64,000 nt of DNA from Vallitalea okinawensis (GTDB lineage Bacteria > Bacillota > Clostridia > Lachnospirales > PQDH01). The notes below the pieces were generated by a model. That model saw nothing but the letters and a program-made list of their open reading frames with translations, ran no database searches and was not told the origin of the DNA. The DNA lies in assembly GCF_002964605.1 (NCBI RefSeq), contig NZ_PQDH01000001.1, positions 744,001-808,000 on the forward strand. Direction: 5' to 3'. Both the position numbers and the translations under genes were made by a program. Each line of letters starts with the position of its first letter. The first letter of the stretch is position 1. This document shows, piece after piece, positions 54,713 to 63,338 of the stretch.

Positions 54713-55015
54713 TCAAGCCTCTGTTTCCATCATTAAGGTGTCGATATATTCTATTTGCTCTTTGAGTTTTTTGATTTCATTTTTATGTTCTTTAATTTCA
54801 CTAGTTAATTTGGATTTTTGTTCATAAAGCTCACTATAATGAGGCTTTACATATTCTGAGATTCTATTGTTGACTTCTTCCAGTTCATTATTGTACCTAT
54901 GCCATGCTTCTTTTAAACTCTTGTCATAGTCACCTCCCTCTATATAATGTTTGATACAGTTAATGTCGTACAATAACTTGCTTCTTTTTTGGATGCATTC
55001 CATGATTTCTTCCAT
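54713..55015 (-). CDS. Coiled-coil protein of unknown function ahead of the hydrogenase genes
   Basis: About 100 residues from ATG 55015, which has AGGGGG seven bases upstream. No family recognised. The C-terminal 55 residues (SELYEQKSKLTSEIKEHKNE and on) have a heptad pattern of charged and hydrophobic residues, consistent with a coiled coil. It lies 38 bases upstream of the NuoE-type gene and is probably co-transcribed, so it could be an assembly or regulatory factor of the hydrogenase. Confidence 0.6.
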   Translation of the reverse strand: MEEIMECIQKRSKLLYDINCIKHYIEGGDYDKSLKEAWHRYNNELEEVNNRISEYVKPHYSELYEQKSKLTSEIKEHKNEIKKLKEQIEYIDTLMMETEA

Positions 55016-55937
55016 CTTTGTGCCCCCTTCATACATTTTCACCAGACTAATTGCCTGGTGTGATATTAATTACTTATTCCTTTGAACTTTATTATATGAC
55101 TAAGAAAAGTACCGTGATCAAAGAATTCTTGACCCCTATACTTAGCTTTGTCAATGTATCAACTTGCGCATAAAACAAAACGCCTTTGAACCTACTGTTA
55201 CAGAGCATGTCATGTTAAGTTCAATATATAGCTGATAGCATTCTTCATTAATAATAGGTATAAGTCTGTAATTTTGGGTATATACACTTGATAGGCCAAT
55301 TCTGGGATGATAAGCATAGTTACGTGAATAAAGAGCCATAATAAATGAGATCATTAAGTTTGGATATAAAGAAAGATACTTGTACGAGATAGTCAAGCAT
55401 TGGTGAAAAGTTAGTAGTGAATAAAGTACTCACATTATGATAAAAGTATAACAAAATAAATCTTACTACTATTATATAACAAGACTACTCCCCTTTTCAA
55501 TAGTAATACATATTTTACATTGGTTAACTTTTTAACGTTAAACAACTAACAATAAGCTTATAAAATGTGGTGATTCAGCTATTTAAGCATATGTAAAAAT
55601 GGGGAGCAAAAACGCTTCCTCAAATTAGACATAAAGCACTTCTTTTTTTGGTAAAATTATAACTAACAATGAGGTCAAGCTGCACATTTATTACTTAAAC
55701 CGAATAATATAATTTAATAATATTAAATAACATTTCCTTAGTCTACAATATATAATATAGAAATTGTTAGCAATAGACATAATAATTTAAAAGTGTTATA
55801 CTAGTTCTAATACAATCAGAATATATTAGTAGATTCATATATTCTGATTTAATAAATAAAATATAAATAATTACTCACCCCAAAGTAATTATTTAATTCT
55901 GTTTAATATAGATTATAAATAGACGGAGTTGATCAAT
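55016..55937. other. Long gap between hydrogenase and clpE units
   Basis: About 920 bases, AT-rich. It must hold the promoters of both divergent units; a minus-strand TATAAT near 55094 is a weak candidate for the hydrogenase operon. The palindrome TTTAACGTTAAA is at 55531-55542 and a 12-bp inverted repeat at 55814-55849. A minus-strand frame at 55151-55396 has no ribosome site or recognisable family. No CIRCE element, RNA gene or CRISPR was seen. Confidence 0.5.
55814..55849. promoter_or_regulatory. 12-bp inverted repeat upstream of clpE
   Basis: AATCAGAATATA and TATATTCTGATT are exact complements with a 12-base loop, about 90 bases before the clpE start. It may be an operator or a leader hairpin; it is not CIRCE or a CtsR box. 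Confidence 0.45.
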
Positions 55938-58280
55938 ATGATGAAATGTCAAGTGTGTAATAATAACATTGCTGTCATCTTCATAAATAAAATTGTCAAC
56001 GGCAAACAACAACCTTTGGCACTCTGCATGGAATGCGCGAAAAAACAAGGCATATCTCCAATGGATCATTTAATGAAGCAATCTGGTATGTCAGAAGATG
56101 ATATCAACAACCTTAATACCCAAATGATGTCTATGTTCAATGATATGGATGTCAACATGGATGAATTAGCAGATATGGGGGATGATGATGATCAATCATC
56201 TAATCCTTTTTCAAAGATGTTCAGCGCCTTTACAGGTGGTGATGGCTCCAATGATGCATTTAACATTACTAATTCAGATGATACTAAGGATAATGAGGGA
56301 CCTGATATAAAAACAAAAAAAAGACCAAAACCTTCTAAAAGCCGTAAGCATCTAGATTCTTTTGGCATTAACTTAACAGCGAAAGCAAAAACAGGCGGCG
56401 TAGACCGCATTGTAGGTCGTCATCGAGAAATCGACCGTGTTATTCAAATTTTAAACCGTCGTTCCAAGAACAATCCTGTTCTTATCGGTGAACCTGGTGT
56501 TGGTAAGACAGCTATTGCTGAAGGCTTAGCTGTACGAATTGCTGAGAAGAAAGTCCCTGCCAAACTTTATAATGCTGAGATTTACCTATTAGATCTAACA
56601 GCTGTTGTAGCTGGAACTCAATTTAGAGGTCAGTTTGAATCTCGTATGAAGTCTATTCTCAAAGAAGCAAGCGCAGCAGGTAATGTTATTCTTGTTATCG
56701 ATGAACTTCATAATATAGTAGGTGCTGGTGAAGCTCATGGTGGTGCCATGAATGCTGCCAACATCCTCAAACCAGCTCTCGCTCGTGGTGAGGTTCAGAT
56801 CATCGGTGCTACAACTCTTGAAGAGTATCGTAAGCATATCGAAAAAGATTCAGCTTTGGAGAGACGTTTCCAACCTGTTATCGTAGATGAACCAAATATC
56901 GAAGAATCCATTGAGATATTAAAGGGCATTAAAGATTATTATGAGAAATACCATCACGTTATCATTTCTGATGACATTATAGATGCAGCAGTTAATTTAT
57001 CTGAACGCTACATCACAGACCGCTTCTTACCAGATAAAGCCATCGATGTTATTGATGAAGCTGGTTCAAGAGCCAATTTAAAGAATCAAGGTCTTGTTGA
57101 GTTAGAAGCACTTAAAGAAGATTATAACAAAATTCAGTTAGAAAAAGATGAAGCTGCAGCAGTTGATGATTACGAAAAGGTTGCTCAGCTGAGAATGAAT
57201 GAAATCAAAATCCAAGAGCAAATCAAGGCCATTGAAAATCAATGTAATGATGTGGATATTACCATCGAAGATATTGCTCATGTTATAGAATCATGGACTA
57301 AGATCCCAGTACAGCGTATTACTGAATTAGAAGCTGAACGCTTACTGAAATTAGAGAATCGTCTTCATGAACGCGTAATTGGTCAACATGAAGCCATTAT
57401 TTCTGTATCTAAAGCTGTTCGACGTAACCGTTCTGACTTTAGAAAGAAACGTAAACCATCCTCCTTTATCTTTGTTGGTCCAACAGGTGTTGGTAAAACA
57501 GAGCTAGTGAGGGCTTTAGCTGAAGAATTATTCGGTACAGAAGAAGCTTTGATTCGTGTGGATATGTCAGAGTATATGGAGAAACATACTGTTTCCAAAT
57601 TAATCGGTGCACCTCCAGGATATGTAGGCTATGATGAAGGTGGACAATTAACTGAAAAAGTTAGAAGAAAACCTTACTCTGTTGTTTTATTAGATGAGAT
57701 TGAAAAAGCTCACCCAGATGTTTTCAATATGTTGCTTCAGATTCTAGAAGATGGTCGCTTAACGGATAGTCAAGGTCGTACCGTTAACTTTGAAAACACC
57801 ATTATCGTTATGACATCCAATGCTGGAACCAATACAAAAGGTTTAGGCATGGGCTTCAATAATAATGAAAAAGCAGCTTTAGAAAACAAGGTACAAGGCG
57901 CTCTTAAAGAAGCTTTCCGCCCAGAGTTCTTGAATCGCATTGATGAAATCATTATCTTTGACCAGTTAGATAAAGACGAACTTCGCCAGATTGTCGATCT
58001 CATGTTAAAAGAAGTTTATATTGATGTTCGTGCAAAAGGCTTGAAAATTGATGTTGATGACGATGTAAAGGACTTCTTACTTGAGAAAGGTTATGACCCT
58101 AAATACGGTGCTCGTCCATTAAGAAGAACCATTCAAAAGTTCATTGAAGATGATATCGCAGAAAGTTATATTAAAGGCGAACTTAAGAAAGGTGTAAAAA
58201 TTCTCTTTATAATGGAAAATGAAAAACCAACTCTTAAGCTTGTCAAAGAAGATAATTTATTAGAAGATCAAGGTGAATAG
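55938..58280 (+). CDS. clpE: ClpE-type AAA+ unfoldase with N-terminal zinc finger
   Basis: About 780 residues. A McsA/ClpE zinc finger opens the protein (CQVCNNN and, 25 residues on, CMECAKK), followed by an acidic, low-complexity linker of about 60 residues. Two AAA+ modules follow: [13 protein letters not shown] and the middle coiled coil, then [20 protein letters not shown] and the C-terminal D2-small domain. There are no Clp_N repeats, which argues for ClpE over ClpC. It supplies unfolded protein to ClpP. GGAG lies nine bases from the ATG 55938; the frame also opens at a TTG 55929. Confidence 0.93.
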   Translation: MMKCQVCNNNIAVIFINKIVNGKQQPLALCMECAKKQGISPMDHLMKQSGMSEDDINNLNTQMMSMFNDMDVNMDELADMGDDDDQSSNPFSKMFSAFTGGDGSNDAFNITNSDDTKDNEGPDIKTKKRPKPSKSRKHLDSFGINLTAKAKTGGVDRIVGRHREIDRVIQILNRRSKNNPVLIGEPGVGKTAIAEGLAVRIAEKKVPAKLYNAEIYLLDLTAVVAGTQFRGQFESRMKSILKEASAAGNVILVIDELHNIVGAGEAHGGAMNAANILKPALARGEVQIIGATTLEEYRKHIEKDSALERRFQPVIVDEPNIEESIEILKGIKDYYEKYHHVIISDDIIDAAVNLSERYITDRFLPDKAIDVIDEAGSRANLKNQGLVELEALKEDYNKIQLEKDEAAAVDDYEKVAQLRMNEIKIQEQIKAIENQCNDVDITIEDIAHVIESWTKIPVQRITELEAERLLKLENRLHERVIGQHEAIISVSKAVRRNRSDFRKKRKPSSFIFVGPTGVGKTELVRALAEELFGTEEALIRVDMSEYMEKHTVSKLIGAPPGYVGYDEGGQLTEKVRRKPYSVVLLDEIEKAHPDVFNMLLQILEDGRLTDSQGRTVNFENTIIVMTSNAGTNTKGLGMGFNNNEKAALENKVQGALKEAFRPEFLNRIDEIIIFDQLDKDELRQIVDLMLKEVYIDVRAKGLKIDVDDDVKDFLLEKGYDPKYGARPLRRTIQKFIEDDIAESYIKGELKKGVKILFIMENEKPTLKLVKEDNLLEDQGE

Positions 58281-58287
58281 ATATAGC

Positions 58288-58320
58288 AAAAAGCGGATGG
58301 TTATAAACCATTCGCTTTTC
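58288..58320 (+). terminator. Terminator of clpE
   Basis: AAAAGCG, ATGGTT, AACCAT and CGCTTTT form a near-perfect stem with a 4-base loop, eight bases after the stop. T-rich on the plus side; A-run on the other, so it may act both ways. Confidence 0.8.
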
Positions 58321-58334
58321 TTATAGCATTAACC

Positions 58335-59294
58335 CTATTCCAATATAAATTCTAATGCCTTATTAACTCTTTCGTCTAGATCATCAGGATACCAATGACC
58401 AACACCATCCATGATATGATATTGATAAGTAAAACCCACCTCATCAAACTCATGAATAACCTCTTGTACAGTCGGCTCTATTTCATTTTCTCCTTCAATG
58501 ATAACGCCTTTAATTCCTCGCTTTTTAGCATCTTCGGTATGCTTTTTATTGAATGTTTTCAATTCTTCACCTGGACAAAGAGATACAAAGCCTCTAACTG
58601 GGATCACATTATACATCGTAATATCAGCTGCTGCCATTGAACCACCAGAAAATCCACCAATGATAATTCGCTCATTATCGATCGAATACTTTCTTGCTAT
58701 TTCTTCATAACATGTTCTAATTTCTTTTCTCGCCACCTCAGGATCAATCAGCCATCCGAAACCATTATAGCAATATACTTGTGAGGACTGAGGATATACT
58801 ACAATGAATCCTTCTTTGACTAAAGCCTCTGGTTTCCAATACCAGCTATGTTCTTCAATATTTCCATCAGAACCATCACCATGAAGATTTAAGAATAAAG
58901 GATATTTTTTCTCCCTTGAGTATCCTTCAGGTAAATGAACCTCGTATTTAAACTCAGCTTTCTTTTTAGCTTCCTCTAGTAACAGGTCATTTTTCTCAAT
59001 TAATTCATCATATCTTTCTTCTTTTTTTAAAGGTTCAAACCTCTTCCATACTAAAGGACAGGCAAAACCTAATTCAGTCATATCCATAAAAGTGCTTATG
59101 CATTTCTTATAATCCGGTATTTCTGTATATATTCGTGCCTTATCCAGCATGATTATGAAAAGATTCTTTTCATATTCCTCCTGTGGCAGTAGATCCTTTC
59201 CATGATTAAGTAAATCTATAACACCTTCGTAATCTTTTTTAATATATTGCTCTGTATAAGCTTTTTCATACTCTTTAAAGTTACTAAATTTCAT
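58335..59294 (-). CDS. Alpha/beta-hydrolase esterase with helical N-terminal domain
   Basis: 319 residues. The first 115 residues are helical and TPR-like (YEGVIDLLNHGKDLLPQEEY). An esterase fold follows: oxyanion region PLFLNLHGDGSDG, nucleophile in IIIGGFSGGSMAAADITMYN (GxSxG), and a C-terminal GVGHWYPDD supplying the catalytic His. No signal peptide. It resembles PHB-depolymerase/feruloyl-esterase-like cytoplasmic enzymes; the substrate is unknown. It stands alone between two terminators. Confidence 0.8.
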   Translation of the reverse strand: MKFSNFKEYEKAYTEQYIKKDYEGVIDLLNHGKDLLPQEEYEKNLFIIMLDKARIYTEIPDYKKCISTFMDMTELGFACPLVWKRFEPLKKEERYDELIEKNDLLLEEAKKKAEFKYEVHLPEGYSREKKYPLFLNLHGDGSDGNIEEHSWYWKPEALVKEGFIVVYPQSSQVYCYNGFGWLIDPEVARKEIRTCYEEIARKYSIDNERIIIGGFSGGSMAAADITMYNVIPVRGFVSLCPGEELKTFNKKHTEDAKKRGIKGVIIEGENEIEPTVQEVIHEFDEVGFTYQYHIMDGVGHWYPDDLDERVNKALEFILE

Positions 59295-59346
59295 ATTTTC
59301 TCCCCCTTTGTTTCCTAATATGCGATCTTCCTACATTATAAATTAA

Positions 59347-59374
59347 CAAAGCTGACATCAGTATGTCAGCTTTG
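59347..59374 (-). terminator. Terminator of the methyltransferase-Nudix unit
   Basis: CAAAGCTGACAT and ATGTCAGCTTTG, perfect 12-bp arms with a 4-base loop, eight bases past the Nudix stop. Confidence 0.75.
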
Positions 59375-59382
59375 AATATTAT

Positions 59383-59826
59383 TTATAAATCCCAACCAAA
59401 TTGTGAAAATTGAACGCCTTGTTGATAGTTATCTAGTCCCCATTTAATATATGGAATTATATTTTTAGGTAAGTCTTTAACATTAAACCATTTTAATTCG
59501 TCACATTTATTAGGCTCCATATTGACTATATCTCCTTGCCATTGATTAGCTACAAGGAAATAGTCAATACGCTCTTCATGATCCTTCTTGCGATGCATAA
59601 CTTGTACAGGAATCATATTCTGTCTTTCAATAGTAATACCAGCTTCTTCTTTTGCTTCTCTGATCATGGCCGTTATAAAATCTTCATTACCATCAACGTG
59701 CCCCGCTACCACACTATAATTACCATCTTCATATCCAGTATTGTATCTTCTTAGCAGCAAGACTTCATCTTCCTTCATTAAAAATAAGTGTACTGCAACA
59801 GGCATTACAAATCGTTCTTTAGCCAT
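59383..59826 (-). CDS. Nudix hydrolase
   Basis: 147 residues with the Nudix box in GHVDGNEDFITAMIREAKEE followed by AGI. It hydrolyses a nucleoside diphosphate-X compound; substrate cannot be read. The start ATG is four bases from the methyltransferase stop, so the two are likely coupled. Confidence 0.88.
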   Translation of the reverse strand: MAKERFVMPVAVHLFLMKEDEVLLLRRYNTGYEDGNYSVVAGHVDGNEDFITAMIREAKEEAGITIERQNMIPVQVMHRKKDHEERIDYFLVANQWQGDIVNMEPNKCDELKWFNVKDLPKNIIPYIKWGLDNYQQGVQFSQFGWDL

Positions 59827-59830
59827 AGCC

Positions 59831-60457
59831 TTATCCCCTCTTTCTCAATGCAACTTCCCAAAGAATTTTGTCCTTGATTCGAGTCATTTGATACTCTTCA
59901 ATATGAAGAATATCCCACTCATCAAATAATGCTCTAACCTGCTCCTCATTAAAATACCTCTTTTTTCTACCATGTACCTGGTAATAGTTTTCTTCTATCT
60001 CAAGCCCTTTACCTGCTCCATATACCTCATCTCTTACAGAATTCAAACGACAGATTAAATACCCGTCTTTTGATAATATTGTTTTAATGTCCTTAACGAT
60101 TCTAAGCGTATCTTCCCAGGAAAAATAATGTAAACATAGATCTGCAATGACAACTTTATGACCGTTTGCAGAAAAAGGTAACCCCTCTAATAAATCAAAT
60201 TGCCTCGTTTCAACTTGAGGTATAGCCTTGTTTAATGCATTTAGTGCTTCTACAGAATAGTCACATGCTATGGGTTTATACCCTCTTTCAATTAAATATA
60301 ATGTATTATTGCCTCCCCCACATCCCAAATCGATTATAGGTATATCTTTAGACATTTCTAATTGATCCTGATACTTATCCAACCATAAATCATATGTAAT
60401 ATCTCCATTTGCTTTATGTTTATAATAGTTATCCCATACATCACTATAATTACTCAA
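59831..60457 (-). CDS. Class I SAM-dependent methyltransferase
   Basis: About 208 residues. SAM-binding motif I is IIDLGCGGGNNTLYLIERGY; PIACDYSVEALNAL and VVIADLCLHYFSW are motifs II and III. Small-molecule or protein target unknown. A TTG at 60457 is chosen as start because AGGGGG is six bases upstream; the frame extends eight codons further without a good site. Confidence 0.8.
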   Translation of the reverse strand: MSNYSDVWDNYYKHKANGDITYDLWLDKYQDQLEMSKDIPIIDLGCGGGNNTLYLIERGYKPIACDYSVEALNALNKAIPQVETRQFDLLEGLPFSANGHKVVIADLCLHYFSWEDTLRIVKDIKTILSKDGYLICRLNSVRDEVYGAGKGLEIEENYYQVHGRKKRYFNEEQVRALFDEWDILHIEEYQMTRIKDKILWEVALRKRG

Positions 60458-60681
60458 GTAAATCCCCCTTTCCAACATCACATAACAAACGTTTGTTCCC
60501 GTCCTATAATTATATTCTTAATAACTATGGTATGTCAATAATTTTATTCATTATATTTTTATATTTTCAATTAATCCAAATGTTTAGAATAAACACAGAA
60601 TAATATTGACAAATTTTTAACAATTCTTTAGAATGGTTATAATGAATGAATTAAACTATAGTTTGTTAGGAGGTCTTTGCA

Positions 60682-61761
60682 TTGAGAATTAGCGAAGCCA
60701 AGGAATGTATTAAAGAACTTTATCTTAATACCAATAGTGTAACTGCTCTCATCAGTGAAAGAGGTATTGGTAAAACCTCTGCTTATCAACAATGTGCTAA
60801 AGAGTTAGACATTGGTTATATAGGATTGTATGCTGCCGCTCTTGAAGGACCTGACTTTATGGGCTTACCTGATAAAGATCGTGAAAAAGGTATTACTAAA
60901 TACCTTGCTCCACAGTTCTTACCAACTCAACAAGCCGTTGAAGATGGCATATATCCTGAACGAGGGATTTTAGTATTAGAAGAGATTAATCGCGTGCCCA
61001 GTGATACTACTTCTGTCTTATATCCTCTTCTACTTGAGAAGAAGATCAATGGGCATGACTTGGCACCTGGTTGGACCATTGGTGTCACCATGAATCCTGA
61101 TACCATGAACTATATGGTTAACTCTCTTGATGATGCTATGTTAGATCGTTTTATTTCCATTGAAGTAACCGCCAATATTCATGACTATGTTGACCACTCT
61201 CTAAAAAATCATCCAAATGATGACGTCCTAAATTTCCTCCAAGCTACACCAGATATGCTCTTAATCACAAAAAAATCTGCTGATTCAACAGCATTGAATA
61301 AAGCCCCAACCCCAAGAGGATGGACAAAAATTCAGGAGTTGCTCAACAACTGTAAATTAGCTCCCCAATTGATGAGTGAGTTGATTGCAGGTATCGTAGG
61401 AGCCCAGACAGCTGCATCATTTTATGGTTATCTTGAGAACAGGAATACGAAAGTACCAGCTGTTGACGATGTTTTAAATCATTACGCCAGTATTCGTGAA
61501 GATGTAATTCATCTAGTGAATGATCATCGAATAGACTTATTAAATTATCTTATTAAGAAAGTTGTCCTATGCTTTGAACTTAACAATAGTCATATTCAGA
61601 ACATCCATGGCTTATTAGATGACTTATCGGAAGAACTTCAAATCCTCTTCTTTAAATACCTTGCAACCAATCGTGAAAAGGATATGGATCGTATCACGGA
61701 TAGTTCCAATCATTTTGATGCCATCAGTGATCGATTAGTTTCTATATTAGAAATCGAGTAG
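60682..61761 (+). CDS. MoxR-type AAA+ ATPase
   Basis: 359 residues. Walker A is SERGIGKTSAYQ, Walker B is ILVLEEINRVPSDT, with the sensor region GVTMNPDTMNYM and an arginine-rich DRFISIEV. The helical C-terminus is less conserved. It resembles MoxR ATPases that act on VWA partners. The start is a TTG with AGGAGG eight bases upstream. It is followed after 17 bases by the HExxH/VWA gene, its probable partner. Confidence 0.85.
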   Translation: MRISEAKECIKELYLNTNSVTALISERGIGKTSAYQQCAKELDIGYIGLYAAALEGPDFMGLPDKDREKGITKYLAPQFLPTQQAVEDGIYPERGILVLEEINRVPSDTTSVLYPLLLEKKINGHDLAPGWTIGVTMNPDTMNYMVNSLDDAMLDRFISIEVTANIHDYVDHSLKNHPNDDVLNFLQATPDMLLITKKSADSTALNKAPTPRGWTKIQELLNNCKLAPQLMSELIAGIVGAQTAASFYGYLENRNTKVPAVDDVLNHYASIREDVIHLVNDHRIDLLNYLIKKVVLCFELNNSHIQNIHGLLDDLSEELQILFFKYLATNREKDMDRITDSSNHFDAISDRLVSILEIE

Positions 61762-61778
61762 ATAGGAGTTGAGGTTAC

Positions 61779-62909
61779 ATGACAATTCAAGAAGTCATGC
61801 TGCAGTTACTCATTAAACAACCCTTCTATGGCTATGTAGCTGCTGGTATTACTCCAGTTGAGTCAACAAGCATATCCACTTTTAAAATGTCACCCTATCC
61901 TTCAATGAAACTCCACTATAATAGACAATGGTTTGAAGGACTAGAAGAAAGACATCAAATAGGTGTTGTTTTGCACGAATTGATTCACCTCATCTTTTTA
62001 CATGCCTACAGAAGGGAAAATCGAGATATTAATCTATGGACAATTGCATGTGATATGACTGTAAATGAACATATTCATAAAAGGTATCTACATGATGAGG
62101 CTATTACAGTTGATAAAATTGCCAAAGAAATAAAAGAGACCGTACCTGCCAAAAAGAGTGCGGAAACTTATTATGATATCATCTCTGCCAGTGATCAAGT
62201 TTTATTTTTTACAACAAGAGAAGAAGATATCATCATTGTCATTGATAGTGATAAGGAATTAAAAGCTGATAAGCTTTCTGAAGACTCATTATCAGATGTC
62301 AATGAAAGTGCTCTGCAAAATCAGCTATCCCAAGTCATGAATGACGCCTTTTCAGAAGGTGAAAGTCCAGAAGATATGGAATCTTTGATAGATGATATAT
62401 ATATTGATTTCAAAGTCAATTGGCGACAAGTCTTAAAAAGGTTTTTAACAGGAAAAGGTAAGATACAAACTCGAAAATCCTATAAAAGACAATCAAGAAG
62501 GTTTGAGAACTTACCAGGAACAAAACGATCAGTTGGAATCCAAGCTTTAGTAGCTATAGACGAGAGCGGGTCCATATCTAATGGCTTGGTTAATAAGTTC
62601 TATGAGGAACTAGTGACCATAAGTAAAATCTCTGGCGTTGAGATATCTGTTACAAGGTTTGATACAGAATGTACCCCTCCGGTTAGACTAAAGGAATTTA
62701 TTAAGACTAAAAATCGAATGAAAAGTGGCGGAACAGATTTTAGACCAATTTTCAAATTAGCTGATCAAATGAAAATACCCTTGGTCATTATATTTACTGA
62801 TGGTGATGGCAAAGCACCAGAGAGTGTTCATCAGAAAACCTTATGGGTCATTAATAATCGTGAAAAAAGACCTGCAGGCTTTGGGCATTATGTTCTTTTC
62901 GATAGTTGA
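61779..62909 (+). CDS. VWA-domain protein with metallopeptidase-like HExxH (DUF2201-type)
   Basis: 376 residues. The first part has the zinc-peptidase motif VLHELIHLIFLHAYR followed by a conserved ACDMTVNEHI; the C-terminal third is a VWA fold with the MIDAS-like DESGS in VAIDESGSISNG and later FTDGDGK. A long linker of mixed charge joins them. Paired with the AAA+ gene upstream, as in other MoxR-VWA systems where the ATPase remodels the VWA protein. The proteolytic role of HELIH is not proven. Shine-Dalgarno AGGAG is present before the ATG. Confidence 0.82.
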   Translation: MTIQEVMLQLLIKQPFYGYVAAGITPVESTSISTFKMSPYPSMKLHYNRQWFEGLEERHQIGVVLHELIHLIFLHAYRRENRDINLWTIACDMTVNEHIHKRYLHDEAITVDKIAKEIKETVPAKKSAETYYDIISASDQVLFFTTREEDIIIVIDSDKELKADKLSEDSLSDVNESALQNQLSQVMNDAFSEGESPEDMESLIDDIYIDFKVNWRQVLKRFLTGKGKIQTRKSYKRQSRRFENLPGTKRSVGIQALVAIDESGSISNGLVNKFYEELVTISKISGVEISVTRFDTECTPPVRLKEFIKTKNRMKSGGTDFRPIFKLADQMKIPLVIIFTDGDGKAPESVHQKTLWVINNREKRPAGFGHYVLFDS

Positions 62910-62920
62910 GCTGATATAAT

Positions 62921-63274
62921 GTGAATGGGGATGATCTAAAAGTGTATATAGATATTGATATTATTGGTGGGAAAATTCTTATTGATAAAAAAGTTTTCGC
63001 AAAAGAAATGCTTAAAAAGGGAAGTTACTTACGTCAGCTAACGAAAAGTTCAGCTAAAGGTACAACAAAGAAAGATCCCGCTATCATTAAAGAAGATGGA
63101 TCATCCTTTGTTATTATCGACTATAATGATGCTGCAAATGTCTCCCTAAATGAAGACTTTGATCAACAATTAACCGCTCTAAAAGAAAAATACAGCGGTT
63201 TAATCAAAGGACGCATAACTATAAGTTTAACGAGCCATGGTTCTGTATTTCATGTCTTTGATTTTGATAATTAA
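62921..63274 (+). CDS. Small protein of unknown function in the AAA+/VWA unit
   Basis: About 117 residues, no family recognised. It starts 11 bases after the VWA gene, so it belongs to the unit. Start uncertain: GTG at 62921 or a GTG at 62942 that has GGGG 11 bases upstream. The sequence is a mix of beta-rich segments (VYIDIDIIGGKILIDKK, RITISLTSHGSVFHVFDF) around a polar loop. Confidence 0.65.
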   Translation: MNGDDLKVYIDIDIIGGKILIDKKVFAKEMLKKGSYLRQLTKSSAKGTTKKDPAIIKEDGSSFVIIDYNDAANVSLNEDFDQQLTALKEKYSGLIKGRITISLTSHGSVFHVFDFDN

Positions 63275-63284
63275 TAGTACTAGA

Positions 63285-63338
63285 CCTACTTAAACCCTAG
63301 AACATTTGCTAATGGGATGATCTAGGGTTTAATGTAGG
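63285..63338. terminator. Long hairpin between the AAA+ unit and the AraC gene
   Basis: CCTACTTAAACCCTAGA and the matching TCTAGGGTTTAATGTAGG form an interrupted 17-bp stem. The last codons of the minus-strand AraC gene lie in it. T-tracts are weak, so termination is plausible rather than sure. Confidence 0.55.

Noticed and set aside
54176-55120. Rex-type redox operator for the hydrogenase operon
   Set aside because: No TTGTTAA-N4-TTAACAA-like site close to the operon; the TTAACGTTAA palindrome at 55531 is far upstream and of a different shape.
55151-55396. 81-codon minus-strand frame in the long hydrogenase-clpE gap
   Set aside because: Begins with TTG without a Shine-Dalgarno and shows no known motif.
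55700-55937. CIRCE or CtsR heat-shock operator for clpE
   Set aside because: Looked for TTAGCACTC/GAGTGCTAA and GGTCAAA repeats and did not find either.
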